Shown in pieces: positions 1 through 5,081 of a DNA stretch of 6,771 nt. Numbering within the stretch: the first letter of the stretch is position 1; the number at the start of each line of letters is the position of its first letter. Source of the stretch: Microcaldota archaeon (GTDB lineage Archaea; Micrarchaeota; Micrarchaeia; Micrarchaeales; Micrarchaeaceae); assembly GCA_027344745.1 (NCBI GenBank), contig DAHWIS010000032.1:1-6771 (forward strand), in the 5' to 3' direction. The notes below the pieces were generated by a model, which was given only the letters and a program-made list of their open reading frames with translations, made no database searches and was not told where the DNA came from. The position numbers and the translations under genes were made by a program.

Positions 1-420
1 AAGATAACGCTGCACAACATAGGGCTCGGCGTCGTCGTATTTTTGGCCATACTGGCCCTTGAATTCGGCATAGGGGTATTTGAGCAGGCAACGCACATCA
101 ACCTGCCCACTAATGTCAACATAGTGTTCTCTGGCATGCCCCTATACCTATACCTGTTTACGTTTCTGGTTGCGCCATTCAACGAAGAGATGCTGTTCAG
201 GGGCTTTCTGGTGCCTAGGATAGGAATAATCGGCAGCTCGTTGATGTTTGCAATATTGCATTTCGGATATGGGTCCATTTCGGAGCTAATTGCCGCATTC
301 ATATTCGGACTGATAGCCGGATACGCATTCAAAAAGACAAGGTCATTGTACGTGAGCATATTGGGGCATGCGCTAGTCAATTTGCTTACCTTGGCGTTGC
401 TGCTCCTTGGCGGGGCGTGA
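1..420 (+). CDS. CPBP-family intramembrane metalloprotease (CAAX/Abi type), 5' partial
   Basis: The reading frame is open from base 1 to the TGA at 418-420, so the gene begins upstream. The TTG at 43 is only an internal codon. The visible 139 residues are strongly hydrophobic and hold the three signature elements of the CPBP (PF02517) family. These are an EExxxR motif (NEEMLFRGFL, glutamates at 184-189, arginine at 199-201), an FxxxH motif (Phe 247-249, His 259-261) and an HxxxN motif (His 367-369, Asn 379-381). The Glu and His residues are the expected catalytic or metal-binding side chains inside the membrane. Family members include CAAX-prenyl endopeptidases and bacteriocin self-immunity proteins; the archaeal substrate cannot be told from sequence. 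The usual family length is about 200-280 residues, so one or more N-terminal membrane helices are missing. The gene ends 9 nt before the methyltransferase gene, so the two are probably co-transcribed. Family assignment is confident; function beyond protease is not. Confidence 0.88.
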   Translation, partial: KITLHNIGLGVVVFLAILALEFGIGVFEQATHINLPTNVNIVFSGMPLYLYLFTFLVAPFNEEMLFRGFLVPRIGIIGSSLMFAILHFGYGSISELIAAFIFGLIAGYAFKKTRSLYVSILGHALVNLLTLALLLLGGA

Positions 421-423
421 GGT
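419..423 (+). promoter_or_regulatory. Ribosome-binding site of the TrmJ-like gene
   Basis: GAGGT lies six nt before the ATG at 430 and matches the archaeal Shine-Dalgarno consensus GGAGGTGAT. It overlaps the stop codon of the protease gene, which suggests translational linkage of the two genes. Confidence 0.55.
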
Positions 424-429
424 TTTCAC

Positions 430-1137
430 ATGCAGTTGAACGTTATAATCGTAGAGCCCATGTATCAGATAAATTTAGGATACATTGCGAGAGTCCTCGG
501 CAATTTCGGAATAACCAATATGGGACTTGTAAATCCAAAATGCAACTATAAGGGCAAACAGGCGATAAAATATTCGAAACACGCACACCGCATACTAGAA
601 AATGCAAGGGTATACAAAGATTTCAAATCTGCCATAAAGGGCAAATTAGTCATAGGGACTACTGCCGTTTGGCATAAGACCGAAGGTGCAATGTTTAATG
701 TATATGGTATGCCGAAGGTCAAAAAATTCATAAGGCATTACTCCAACAATGATGCTGTTCTTGTAATAGGGCGTGACAACATCGGGCTTACAAAGGAAGA
801 GCTCAAGTTCTGCGATGCGACAATATTCATAGAAGCATCAAAAGACTATTATACACTGAACATATCGCATGCCTTGGCAATAATGTTATATTCCCTGTTA
901 GGCGGCAAGCTGCACGATGATTACCCAGAGATTGAAGCCTTATATGCAAGGCCGGCAGAAATAATCCAGGTCAAAAAATTATTCGGCGCATACATATCGA
1001 AAAACAACAAGATACGCGACAAATCTGCAGTATCGCTTGCATTTGAGCACATGCTTAAAAGGTCGAATCCTACCAAAAAGGAGCTTCGCACAATATCTAT
1101 AGCTTTCGGGAGGGAAAAAAGGAAGGAAAAAAGATGA
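430..1137 (+). CDS. TrmJ-like SpoU-family tRNA 2'-O-methyltransferase
   Basis: This 235-residue protein is a SPOUT-class (SpoU) methyltransferase. These enzymes transfer a methyl group from S-adenosylmethionine to a ribose 2'-OH of tRNA through a deep trefoil-knot fold. Motif 1 is near the N-terminus, with Asn15 and Arg21 in the NLGYIAR stretch. Motif 2 is GRDNIGL at residues 114-120; the usual Glu of this motif appears to be Asp here. Motif 3 is LNISHALAI around residues 143-151. The pattern fits archaeal TrmJ, which modifies position 32 of the tRNA anticodon loop. The basic, helical last ~65 residues fit the dimerising tail of TrmJ. The ATG at 430 is supported by GAGGT at 419-423, six nt upstream and overlapping the preceding stop codon. 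A four-pair stem (417-420 with 426-429) frames this site but is probably chance. TrmH-like relatives cannot be fully excluded. Confidence 0.85.
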   Translation: MQLNVIIVEPMYQINLGYIARVLGNFGITNMGLVNPKCNYKGKQAIKYSKHAHRILENARVYKDFKSAIKGKLVIGTTAVWHKTEGAMFNVYGMPKVKKFIRHYSNNDAVLVIGRDNIGLTKEELKFCDATIFIEASKDYYTLNISHALAIMLYSLLGGKLHDDYPEIEALYARPAEIIQVKKLFGAYISKNNKIRDKSAVSLAFEHMLKRSNPTKKELRTISIAFGREKRKEKR

Positions 1138-1164
1138 AACCGCATTCACTTGTTCTGCGGTTTC
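1136..1164. terminator. Bidirectional hairpin terminator shared by convergent genes
   Basis: A perfect 9-bp inverted repeat (GAAACCGCA at 1136-1144, TGCGGTTTC at 1156-1164) encloses an 11-nt loop. Beyond the right arm the plus strand is T/C-rich, with TTATTATTTTT near 1170-1180. Beyond the left arm the minus strand reads two runs of six T within about 20 nt. Both convergent transcripts would therefore end as a stem followed by U-rich RNA. The left arm begins inside the TGA of the TrmJ-like gene, and the right arm encodes part of the last residues of SepF. Archaeal termination mainly needs the U-tract, so the hairpin's role is inferred. Confidence 0.6.
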
Positions 1165-1520
1165 TTCCTCTTTATTATTTTTACTTTCTGCGGTGTCAAT
1201 ATTACCTTGTTCTCGTCTATCTGTGCAATGTCTCCATTTATCTTAGTGATGTATTCCCGCAATGCACCTATGGAAGACTTGAGGGTGTTAGGCCTTTTCG
1301 ACATCTCCGATATATCGAGCAATATTATGTTTTTCTTGTCAAGTTCGCCTTCTATGAGCGCTATGTCTGCCTCATCCTTCAACGCAACCGGTTTTATGTA
1401 AAAATCCGCAGGTTCATTTAGGACATCTACATCTTCCATCTCTTCAGAGTTCATATACTCTTCAACGTTCAATTCCTTAGATGTGCCAAGGCTTTTACCA
1501 AGTTTATCAAAAAGACCCAT
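1146..1520 (-). CDS. sepF: Archaeal SepF-like cell-division protein
   Basis: The 124-residue protein has the layout of archaeal SepF (DUF552), the membrane anchor for FtsZ at the division ring. It starts with a short amphipathic stretch (MGLFDKLGKSLG), the expected membrane-targeting helix. An acidic, low-complexity linker follows to about residue 38. The compact alpha/beta SepF core fills roughly residues 39-115, beginning DFYIKPVALKDEADI and including the NIILLDISEM strand. The C-terminus is lysine-rich. The ATG at 1518-1520 is supported by a full GGTGA at 1526-1530, five nt upstream on the minus strand. A possible TATA-like element (TATTAAAAAA on the minus strand, around 1571-1580) would give a leader of about 28 nt. 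No ftsZ gene is present in the window. The gene converges on the TrmJ-like gene with an 8-bp gap and shares its hairpin terminator. Confidence 0.82.
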   Translation of the reverse strand: MGLFDKLGKSLGTSKELNVEEYMNSEEMEDVDVLNEPADFYIKPVALKDEADIALIEGELDKKNIILLDISEMSKRPNTLKSSIGALREYITKINGDIAQIDENKVILTPQKVKIIKRKKPQNK

Positions 1521-1647
1521 TTAATTCACCATTTTTAACGTCGCCATTTAGTAAATATTCTACATTAGCTTTTTTAATACTTTCTGTATCCTTCTGCTAA
1601 TCGGTCCTTCAGCAAAGCCATAAATAATATCGGTAGTTCTGCCAAGG

Positions 1648-1658
1648 TTTTAAAATAT
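1648..1658 (+). promoter_or_regulatory. TATA-like box of the DUF488 gene
   Basis: TTTTAAAATAT-like sequence centred near 1653 is about 30 bp before the ATG at 1684. No GGTG-type site precedes that ATG. Together these suggest a leaderless or nearly leaderless transcript, which is common in archaea. The rest of the 163-bp gap up to sepF holds no convincing gene. Confidence 0.45.
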
Positions 1659-1683
1659 TTGTTTACAATCATTAATCGATAAG

Positions 1684-2052
1684 ATGATAAAAATAAAGAG
1701 GGTTTATGAAAAGCCCGATATCCATGACGGGCTCCGAATTCTTGTTGACAGGCTTTGGCCGCGCGGGATAAGGCGCAGCACATCAAACATAGACCTCTGG
1801 ATCAAGGGCGTTGCACCCAGCATGGAGCTTAGGAAATGGTATTCCCACGAAGAGAAGAAATGGCCCAAATTTGAGAAAAAGTATAAGGAGGAATTGAGAA
1901 ACAATAAGGATTTTGACAAGATATTGGATATAGTGCAGAAGACGGACCCAGTAACATTGTTGTATTCCACCAGCGACAAGGAGCATAATAACGCAGTAGT
2001 ACTATGGAAAGTTCTGGAAAAGCGTATAGTCAAGATGCGCGACCTGGGATAA
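1684..2052 (+). CDS. DUF488 (YeaO-like) family protein
   Basis: The 122-residue protein matches the DUF488 family typified by Escherichia coli YeaO along nearly its whole length. It opens MIKIKRVYEK. The family hallmark DGLRILVDRLWPRGI runs from about residue 15 to 29 and is followed by a DLWIKGVAPSMELRKWY segment (about 37-53). A TLLYSTSDKEHNNAVVL segment lies near residues 91-107. The conserved Arg, Trp, His and Asp residues suggest a small enzyme or binding protein, but the biochemical role of the family is not settled and none is claimed. It is soluble, with no signal peptide or membrane segment. The ATG at 1684 matches the usual family N-terminus. Its stop is only 9 bp from the stop of the convergent CoA-binding gene, with no clear hairpin between them. 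Confidence 0.85.
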   Translation: MIKIKRVYEKPDIHDGLRILVDRLWPRGIRRSTSNIDLWIKGVAPSMELRKWYSHEEKKWPKFEKKYKEELRNNKDFDKILDIVQKTDPVTLLYSTSDKEHNNAVVLWKVLEKRIVKMRDLG

Positions 2053-2061
2053 ACTTTTCGG

Positions 2062-2475
2062 TCATGCCTTAATCGAATAGGAATAATGTTCTTTCATCAT
2101 GCATCTATTCATCACAAAAAGCATCCCGTTGGCCTTTGCGAATTTTTCCGCCTCTTCGCTCATTATGCCTTCTTGAAGCCATAATGCCTTCGCATTTACC
2201 TCAAGGGCCTGCTTGGCTATGTCCATAACCTCCCGTGCGGGCCTGAACACCTGAACAACTTCTATGGGGAATTCTATGCTTTTTAAGTCTGGATACGCCT
2301 TTTCTCCAAGTATGTAATCGGCATACGGATTAACTGGGACTATCTTATATCTGTTTTGCTGCAGGTATTCCGGCACATCATGGCTCGGCTTGCCTACGTC
2401 CCTAGAGCACCCAACGACAGCTATAACATGGAATCTTGTCAGAATATCATAAGCTATGTCATCAACGCTTCCCAT
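2062..2475 (-). CDS. CoA-binding domain protein (YccU-like)
   Basis: The 137-residue protein is a stand-alone CoA-binding Rossmann domain of the YccU type (CoA_binding_2). The first strand and glycine loop are VIAVVGCSRDVGKPSHDVP (residues 17-35). PVNP follows at 47-50, and LGEKAYPDLKSI then precedes VVQVFRPAREV. A KALWLQEGIMSEEA segment and MNRCMMKEH near the end (Cys125) complete the family pattern. This domain is related to the nucleotide-binding part of succinyl-CoA synthetase and ADP-forming acyl-CoA synthetases, but no catalytic domain is attached; the ligand and role are inferred from the family. The start is taken as ATG at 2473-2475. A GTG immediately upstream (2476-2478) would add one residue. 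GGTG at 2478-2481 is only two nt from the ATG, too close for a normal ribosome-binding site, and a TATA-like box about 23 bp upstream would fit leaderless initiation. Confidence 0.87.
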   Translation of the reverse strand: MGSVDDIAYDILTRFHVIAVVGCSRDVGKPSHDVPEYLQQNRYKIVPVNPYADYILGEKAYPDLKSIEFPIEVVQVFRPAREVMDIAKQALEVNAKALWLQEGIMSEEAEKFAKANGMLFVMNRCMMKEHYSYSIKA

Positions 2476-2487
2476 CACACCACAATG

Positions 2488-2513
2488 TTTAAATTATATA
2501 AAAACATATATAA
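2488..2513. promoter_or_regulatory. Divergent promoter region with two TATA-like boxes
   Basis: The 58-bp gap between the CoA-binding gene and the PIN gene is almost pure A/T in its centre. It holds two TATA-like elements, TTATATAA near 2493-2500 and TATATAA at 2507-2513. The left box would place plus-strand initiation near 2521-2523, just upstream of the GGTG site of the PIN gene. Either box could serve the minus strand, giving a leaderless or roughly 8-nt leader transcript for the CoA-binding gene. The assignment of boxes to directions is inferred from the usual 25-bp archaeal spacing. Confidence 0.5.
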
Positions 2514-2524
2514 CCTTATAATGT

Positions 2525-2528
2525 GGTG
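2525..2528 (+). promoter_or_regulatory. Ribosome-binding site deciding the TTG start of the PIN gene
   Basis: GGTG lies five nt before the TTG at 2534. An in-frame TAA at 2519-2521 closes the frame upstream and no in-frame ATG or GTG lies between, so TTG at 2534 is the best available start. Confidence 0.55.
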
Positions 2529-2533
2529 TTGCA

Positions 2534-2905
2534 TTGGCATACGTCATAATCGATACTAGCTCCATACTCTTTGGGATAAGGTACAATAAAGACGTTTTTA
2601 AGAGCGTAAACGAGAAGTATCCCCAGCTTAAACAATTGATATCCTATGGTGTAATGTCGGAATTGGAGAAGATGGCATCCAATAAAGGCACGAAAGCCAA
2701 TGAAGCAAGGACCGCATTAAAAATACTAAGGCATAAAAATCTTAAAGTTGATAATAAAAGCGAATACGTTGACTCCTGGATATTAGATACTGCTTCAAAG
2801 AATGCAAATTCTTTGGTGATAACTAACGATACAAAGTTATTTAAAAATCTAAAATCAAAGGGTATAGAAACCAAGAAGCTTTCAAAAAGCGGTGAATTAA
2901 GATAA
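2534..2905 (+). CDS. PIN-domain nuclease, Fcf1/VapC9-like
   Basis: This 123-residue protein is a single PIN domain, a metal-dependent RNase fold. The expected acidic metal ligands are visible: Asp7 in VIIDTSS, Glu43 in VMSELEKM, Asp80 in YVDSWILD and Asp99 in VITNDTKL. Length and layout fit the archaeal group annotated as Fcf1-like rRNA-processing PIN proteins (COG1412), related to the eukaryotic 18S rRNA nuclease Utp24/Fcf1. The position directly upstream of rpo7 and spt4 is a conserved archaeal arrangement and supports a housekeeping role over a toxin role; no antitoxin gene is adjacent. The start is a TTG with a GGTG five nt upstream. The gene ends 14 nt before the preferred rpo7 start. 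Cleavage at a specific rRNA site is family inference only. Confidence 0.85.
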   Translation: MAYVIIDTSSILFGIRYNKDVFKSVNEKYPQLKQLISYGVMSELEKMASNKGTKANEARTALKILRHKNLKVDNKSEYVDSWILDTASKNANSLVITNDTKLFKNLKSKGIETKKLSKSGELR

Positions 2906-2909
2906 TTTA

Positions 2910-2914
2910 GGTGA
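2910..2914 (+). promoter_or_regulatory. Ribosome-binding site deciding the Rpo7 start
   Basis: A complete GGTGA at 2910-2914 is followed by five nt and then GTG at 2920. The in-frame GTG at 2911 lies inside this site, so it is unlikely to be the start. Confidence 0.7.
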
Positions 2915-2919
2915 AATGC

Positions 2920-3525
2920 GTGTACATGATTTATACCGTAAAAGATACTTTCAAAATGCCTCCGGAATATTTCGGAGACCAAATAGAAAAGGTTGCAACA
3001 GAAGTCCTCGAAAACAAGTACGAGAGCGTGATGGACGCCGGCATGGGGCTTGTGCTTGCCGTATTCAATATAAGGAACATCTCCGACGGGCTCATATATC
3101 CAGGGGATCCAGCTACGCATCACAGCGTAGAATTTGATATGCTTACTTATACGCCGCAAGTCGAAGAGGTAGTGACCGGGTTTGTTAGCGAACTGGTCGA
3201 ATTCGGGGCTTTCGTAAGGATAGGCCCTATGGATGGTCTTGTACACGTTTCACAGATAACGAACGAATTCCTATCATTCGACAGAAAGATGCCCGCATTT
3301 GTATCTAAGCGGTCGAACAAGAGCATAAAAAAAGGCGACATAGTATACGCAAAGATATCCACAGTGAGTATAAAGAAGTCCATAAAGGATTCAAAAATAG
3401 CTCTTACGATGAAACCCGAGGGATTGGGCAAAATAGAGTGGATACAAAGCTATGGCAAGGAACAGAGGCAGCAGGGCCAATCGAAGAAAGGCAAGGCAAA
3501 GCCAGGTAGCAAAACGGCGAAATAG
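2920..3525 (+). CDS. rpo7: DNA-directed RNA polymerase subunit Rpo7 (RpoE')
   Basis: This 201-residue protein is the archaeal counterpart of eukaryotic Rpb7. With Rpo4 it forms the stalk of RNA polymerase, which binds nascent RNA and helps open the promoter. The N-terminal domain (about residues 1-78) has the family opening YTVKDTFKMPPEYFGDQIEK and a GMGLVLAVFNI strand. The C-terminal S1 RNA-binding domain starts near residue 81 and contains GAFVRIGPMDGLVHVSQI. It ends with ALTMKPEGLGKIEWI (168-174 at its end), typical of the family. A lysine-, glutamine- and glycine-rich tail of about 24 residues follows. I chose GTG at 2920 because GGTGA at 2910-2914 is correctly spaced and the product then begins MYMIYTVKD, like known Rpo7 proteins. 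ATG at 2926 is the alternative. It is the middle gene of the PIN-rpo7-spt4 operon. Confidence 0.95.
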   Translation: MYMIYTVKDTFKMPPEYFGDQIEKVATEVLENKYESVMDAGMGLVLAVFNIRNISDGLIYPGDPATHHSVEFDMLTYTPQVEEVVTGFVSELVEFGAFVRIGPMDGLVHVSQITNEFLSFDRKMPAFVSKRSNKSIKKGDIVYAKISTVSIKKSIKDSKIALTMKPEGLGKIEWIQSYGKEQRQQGQSKKGKAKPGSKTAK

Positions 3526-3528
3526 GTG
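3525..3528 (+). promoter_or_regulatory. Ribosome-binding site of spt4
   Basis: GGTG overlaps the last base of the rpo7 stop codon and lies seven nt before ATG 3536. It supports this ATG over any start inside rpo7. Confidence 0.6.
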
Positions 3529-3535
3529 CGTCATC

Positions 3536-3727
3536 ATGGAAGAAAAGGTATGTAAAAATTGCAAAATAATAATCAGCCACGGGGATAAATGCCCCGTATG
3601 CGGTTCCGCAGATTTGACTTCCCGCTGGGGAGGTTACCTAATCGTACTCAACATAGAGAAATCCGAAATAGCAAAGAAGCTGGATATCAAGCTAAACGGG
3701 GTTTTTGCCCTAAATGTAAAGGAATAG
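3536..3727 (+). CDS. spt4: Transcription elongation factor Spt4 (RpoE'')
   Basis: The 63-residue protein is the small zinc-ribbon partner of Spt5. The Spt4/5 complex binds the RNA polymerase clamp and keeps the enzyme processive. Four zinc ligands are visible as Cys6-x2-Cys9 and Cys19-x2-Cys22 (VCKNC and CPVC). A TSRWGGYLIVLNIEKSEIAKK segment follows, which matches the archaeal Spt4 core with its Trp-Gly-Gly turn and the strand that pairs with Spt5. The length fits the usual 58-65 residues. The frame is open upstream into rpo7, but that part is basic shadow sequence and the family N-terminus begins at ATG 3536. The gene starts 10 nt after rpo7. No spt5 is visible in the window. Confidence 0.93.
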   Translation: MEEKVCKNCKIIISHGDKCPVCGSADLTSRWGGYLIVLNIEKSEIAKKLDIKLNGVFALNVKE

Positions 3728-3798
3728 CATAGCATAAGAAACAAAGCAAGATGCTCATTGTCCTGCATGTGTGCGCGCCGATCTAGAAAAGCGCAGCA

Positions 3799-4116
3799 TC
3801 AGAATATTTCTCCCACCACCGACGTGACGCCCCCCTTAAGGTTGTACCCGTTTATTTGGTGTGTCTTTTTAAGATAGTCTACTAGGAATCCCGACGTATT
3901 GCCATGGTAGCATACAAAAACATGTTCCTCAAGTTTTTTGAGGTCGTCTCTGTTCGAGTATATAATCTCTTCTGGCGTTATCTTTTTGACGTTCTTAGGG
4001 TCTATATCGAGCAATTTGCTTATGTAAGCGGTAGGCTCTATGCCCAGCCAGACCAGCTTCGTGCCTTTTTCATTTATAGTCTTTAACGCCCCATCAAGAT
4101 CAAGTTCTTTTTCCAT
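3799..4116 (-). CDS. Rhodanese-like domain protein (divergent)
   Basis: The C-terminal half of this 105-residue protein has the rhodanese signature: a hydrophobic strand HVFVC ending in Cys69, the loop CYHGNTS, a helix, then GYNLKGGVTSVVG. In active rhodaneses and thiol transferases the loop Cys carries the persulfide. Here Cys69 and the loop Gly are present, but the usual loop Arg is Thr. The N-terminal half is atypical: LVWLGIEPTAYIS stands where most relatives have an Asp-x-Arg motif. It could be a sulfur carrier or transferase, a regulatory domain, or an inactive relative; activity is not claimed. The ATG at 4114-4116 is supported by GGTG at 4123-4126, six nt upstream on the minus strand. 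The gene converges on spt4 across 71 bp and diverges from the RPA-like gene. Confidence 0.65.
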   Translation of the reverse strand: MEKELDLDGALKTINEKGTKLVWLGIEPTAYISKLLDIDPKNVKKITPEEIIYSNRDDLKKLEEHVFVCYHGNTSGFLVDYLKKTHQINGYNLKGGVTSVVGEIF

Positions 4117-4209
4117 TCCCTACACCCTTATTAAATAAAATATAAATACTACAACATTGTTTATATTAAATATATATTTATTCCTATTCCGAAAAATTAC
4201 CTTATGGCA

Positions 4210-4231
4210 CGCTTTAAATATTTTTTAAGCG
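4210..4231. repeat. Imperfect palindrome over the RPA-like promoter
   Basis: CGCTT at 4210-4214 pairs with AAGCG at 4227-4231, and AAA pairs with TTT inside, with one mismatched T-T pair and a TATT centre. It encloses the TATA box, where a dimeric repressor could block TBP. The AT-rich core makes chance symmetry possible. Confidence 0.4.
4213..4220 (+). promoter_or_regulatory. TATA box of the RPA-like gene
   Basis: TTTAAATA is about 40-48 bp before ATG 4261, giving a predicted start of transcription near 4243-4247 and a leader of about 15 nt. GTGAT at 4248-4252, eight nt before the ATG, would serve as ribosome-binding site. The box lies inside the imperfect palindrome at 4210-4231. Further AT-rich runs at 4129-4182 could carry the divergent promoter of the rhodanese-like gene. 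Confidence 0.5.
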
Positions 4232-4260
4232 CGAAGCAATCTATTATGTGATTGGTTTGT

Positions 4261-5061
4261 ATGGTAAGCGCGTACGATATAATTGACAAGTTCAATGGCA
4301 TGATATCTAGGGAGCAAGCGGAGTCCGTGCTTGGCGCATCTCCGGGCAACATGGCAATGCTGCAAATGGCGGACAACGGCCTGTTTGATGTAGCATCGCT
4401 GAATGCACTCATGCTCGCATTGAAGGACCATAATCCGGCGCAGATCCAAAATTATACCGTAAACGTAAGCGATAAGATATACCGCATATTCAATCCATTG
4501 CCGTTAAGCCAGTACTCCCAATCGAAGGAAAAGCGCACTATCGTGATGGGGGAAGAAGACAATTCAATAACAATCACAATATTTGGCAAAGCGTCCGAAT
4601 TTGTCGATATAAATGCATTCGAGCGCAACGATACGATAACAATAAAGAACCTAATTTTGGATACTAGAAAATTCGAACTGATAGGCAACAGGAACACAGT
4701 GCTGTGCAAGATACACCAATCGATGGATTACATATCAAATTTCAGCATGCTTGAAGACGGACAGCGGAACATAAACCTAATTGGTTCACTTGTCGAAATA
4801 AGCCCTATACGATATGTAAGCAAGCATGATTCCAAACTTCAGGTGGCTGCTTCAAAAGCGATAATTTCGGATGGCAAAAGGTCAATGCCCCTTTCATTAT
4901 GGGGGTCCTCTGCATTGGCAACCGCGAAGTTCAATCCCAACGAATACGCAAAGCTTGAATATTGCAATGTAAGAAGCAGGGGCGGAGCACTCGAGATACA
5001 AGTGAACGACTCTTCGAGGATATTCGCCAGCGATATTTTCAAACGGAGGTTCAAAAAATAG
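4261..5061 (+). CDS. RPA-like single-stranded DNA-binding protein with two OB folds
   Basis: The 266-residue protein resembles archaeal replication protein A, which coats ssDNA during replication, repair and recombination. Residues 1-60 form a helical N-terminal region (IIDKFNGMISREQAESVLG). A first probable OB fold spans about residues 65-165 (RTIVMGEEDNSITITIFG, then FERNDTITIKNLIL). The second, clearer OB fold starts near 168 (INLIGSLVEISPIRYV) and carries SDGKRSMPLSLWGSSALA. The LWG at 213-215 and the following ALEIQVNDSSRI are typical RPA features. No CxxC zinc finger is present, unlike longer euryarchaeal RPAs. An in-frame TGA at 4249-4251 leaves TTG 4252 or ATG 4261 as starts; I prefer ATG because of GTGAT eight nt upstream. 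It converges on the ATPase gene with a 20-bp gap. Family is well supported; ssDNA binding is inferred. Confidence 0.8.
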   Translation: MVSAYDIIDKFNGMISREQAESVLGASPGNMAMLQMADNGLFDVASLNALMLALKDHNPAQIQNYTVNVSDKIYRIFNPLPLSQYSQSKEKRTIVMGEEDNSITITIFGKASEFVDINAFERNDTITIKNLILDTRKFELIGNRNTVLCKIHQSMDYISNFSMLEDGQRNINLIGSLVEISPIRYVSKHDSKLQVAASKAIISDGKRSMPLSLWGSSALATAKFNPNEYAKLEYCNVRSRGGALEIQVNDSSRIFASDIFKRRFKK

Positions 5062-5081
5062 CGACAGCGACACAGTGCGTG

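Larger units (their letters stand above)
2477..2529. repeat. 8-bp inverted repeat flanking the divergent promoters
   Basis: ACACCACA at 2477-2484 and TGTGGTGT at 2522-2529 are exact inverted copies separated by 37 bp that contain both TATA-like boxes. Each arm includes a GGTG reading toward its own gene, so the symmetry may simply reflect two translation signals. Confidence 0.5.

Noticed and set aside
1589..1613. Short imperfect direct repeat TCCTTCTGC / TCCTTCAGC
   Set aside because: Nine bases with one mismatch and no link to a promoter or gene; expected by chance.
1574..1672. A 32-residue minus-strand ORF (MIVNKYFKTLAELPILF...) in the sepF/DUF488 gap
   Set aside because: It looks mildly protein-like, but it has no GGTG site, overlaps the DUF488 promoter and has no recognisable family. 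Comparative conservation would be needed.
2534..2905. PIN protein as a VapC toxin of a toxin-antitoxin pair
   Set aside because: No small antitoxin gene is adjacent, and the rpo7-spt4 context points to the conserved housekeeping Fcf1-like group.
3452..3535. N-terminal extension of Spt4 inside rpo7, rich in Arg and Lys
   Set aside because: It is the shadow of the basic Rpo7 tail. Spt4 family proteins start at the CxxC region, and ATG 3536 has its own GGTG.
3728..3798. Possible small RNA or terminator hairpin between spt4 and the rhodanese-like gene
   Set aside because: Only 5-bp stems (TGCGC/GCGCA, GATGC/GCATC) with bulges and no T-tract; no tRNA-like arms or TpsiC consensus.
5062..5081. Possible terminator in the RPA/ATPase convergent gap
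   Set aside because: Only a 4-bp ACAC/GTGT stem and no T-run on either strand.
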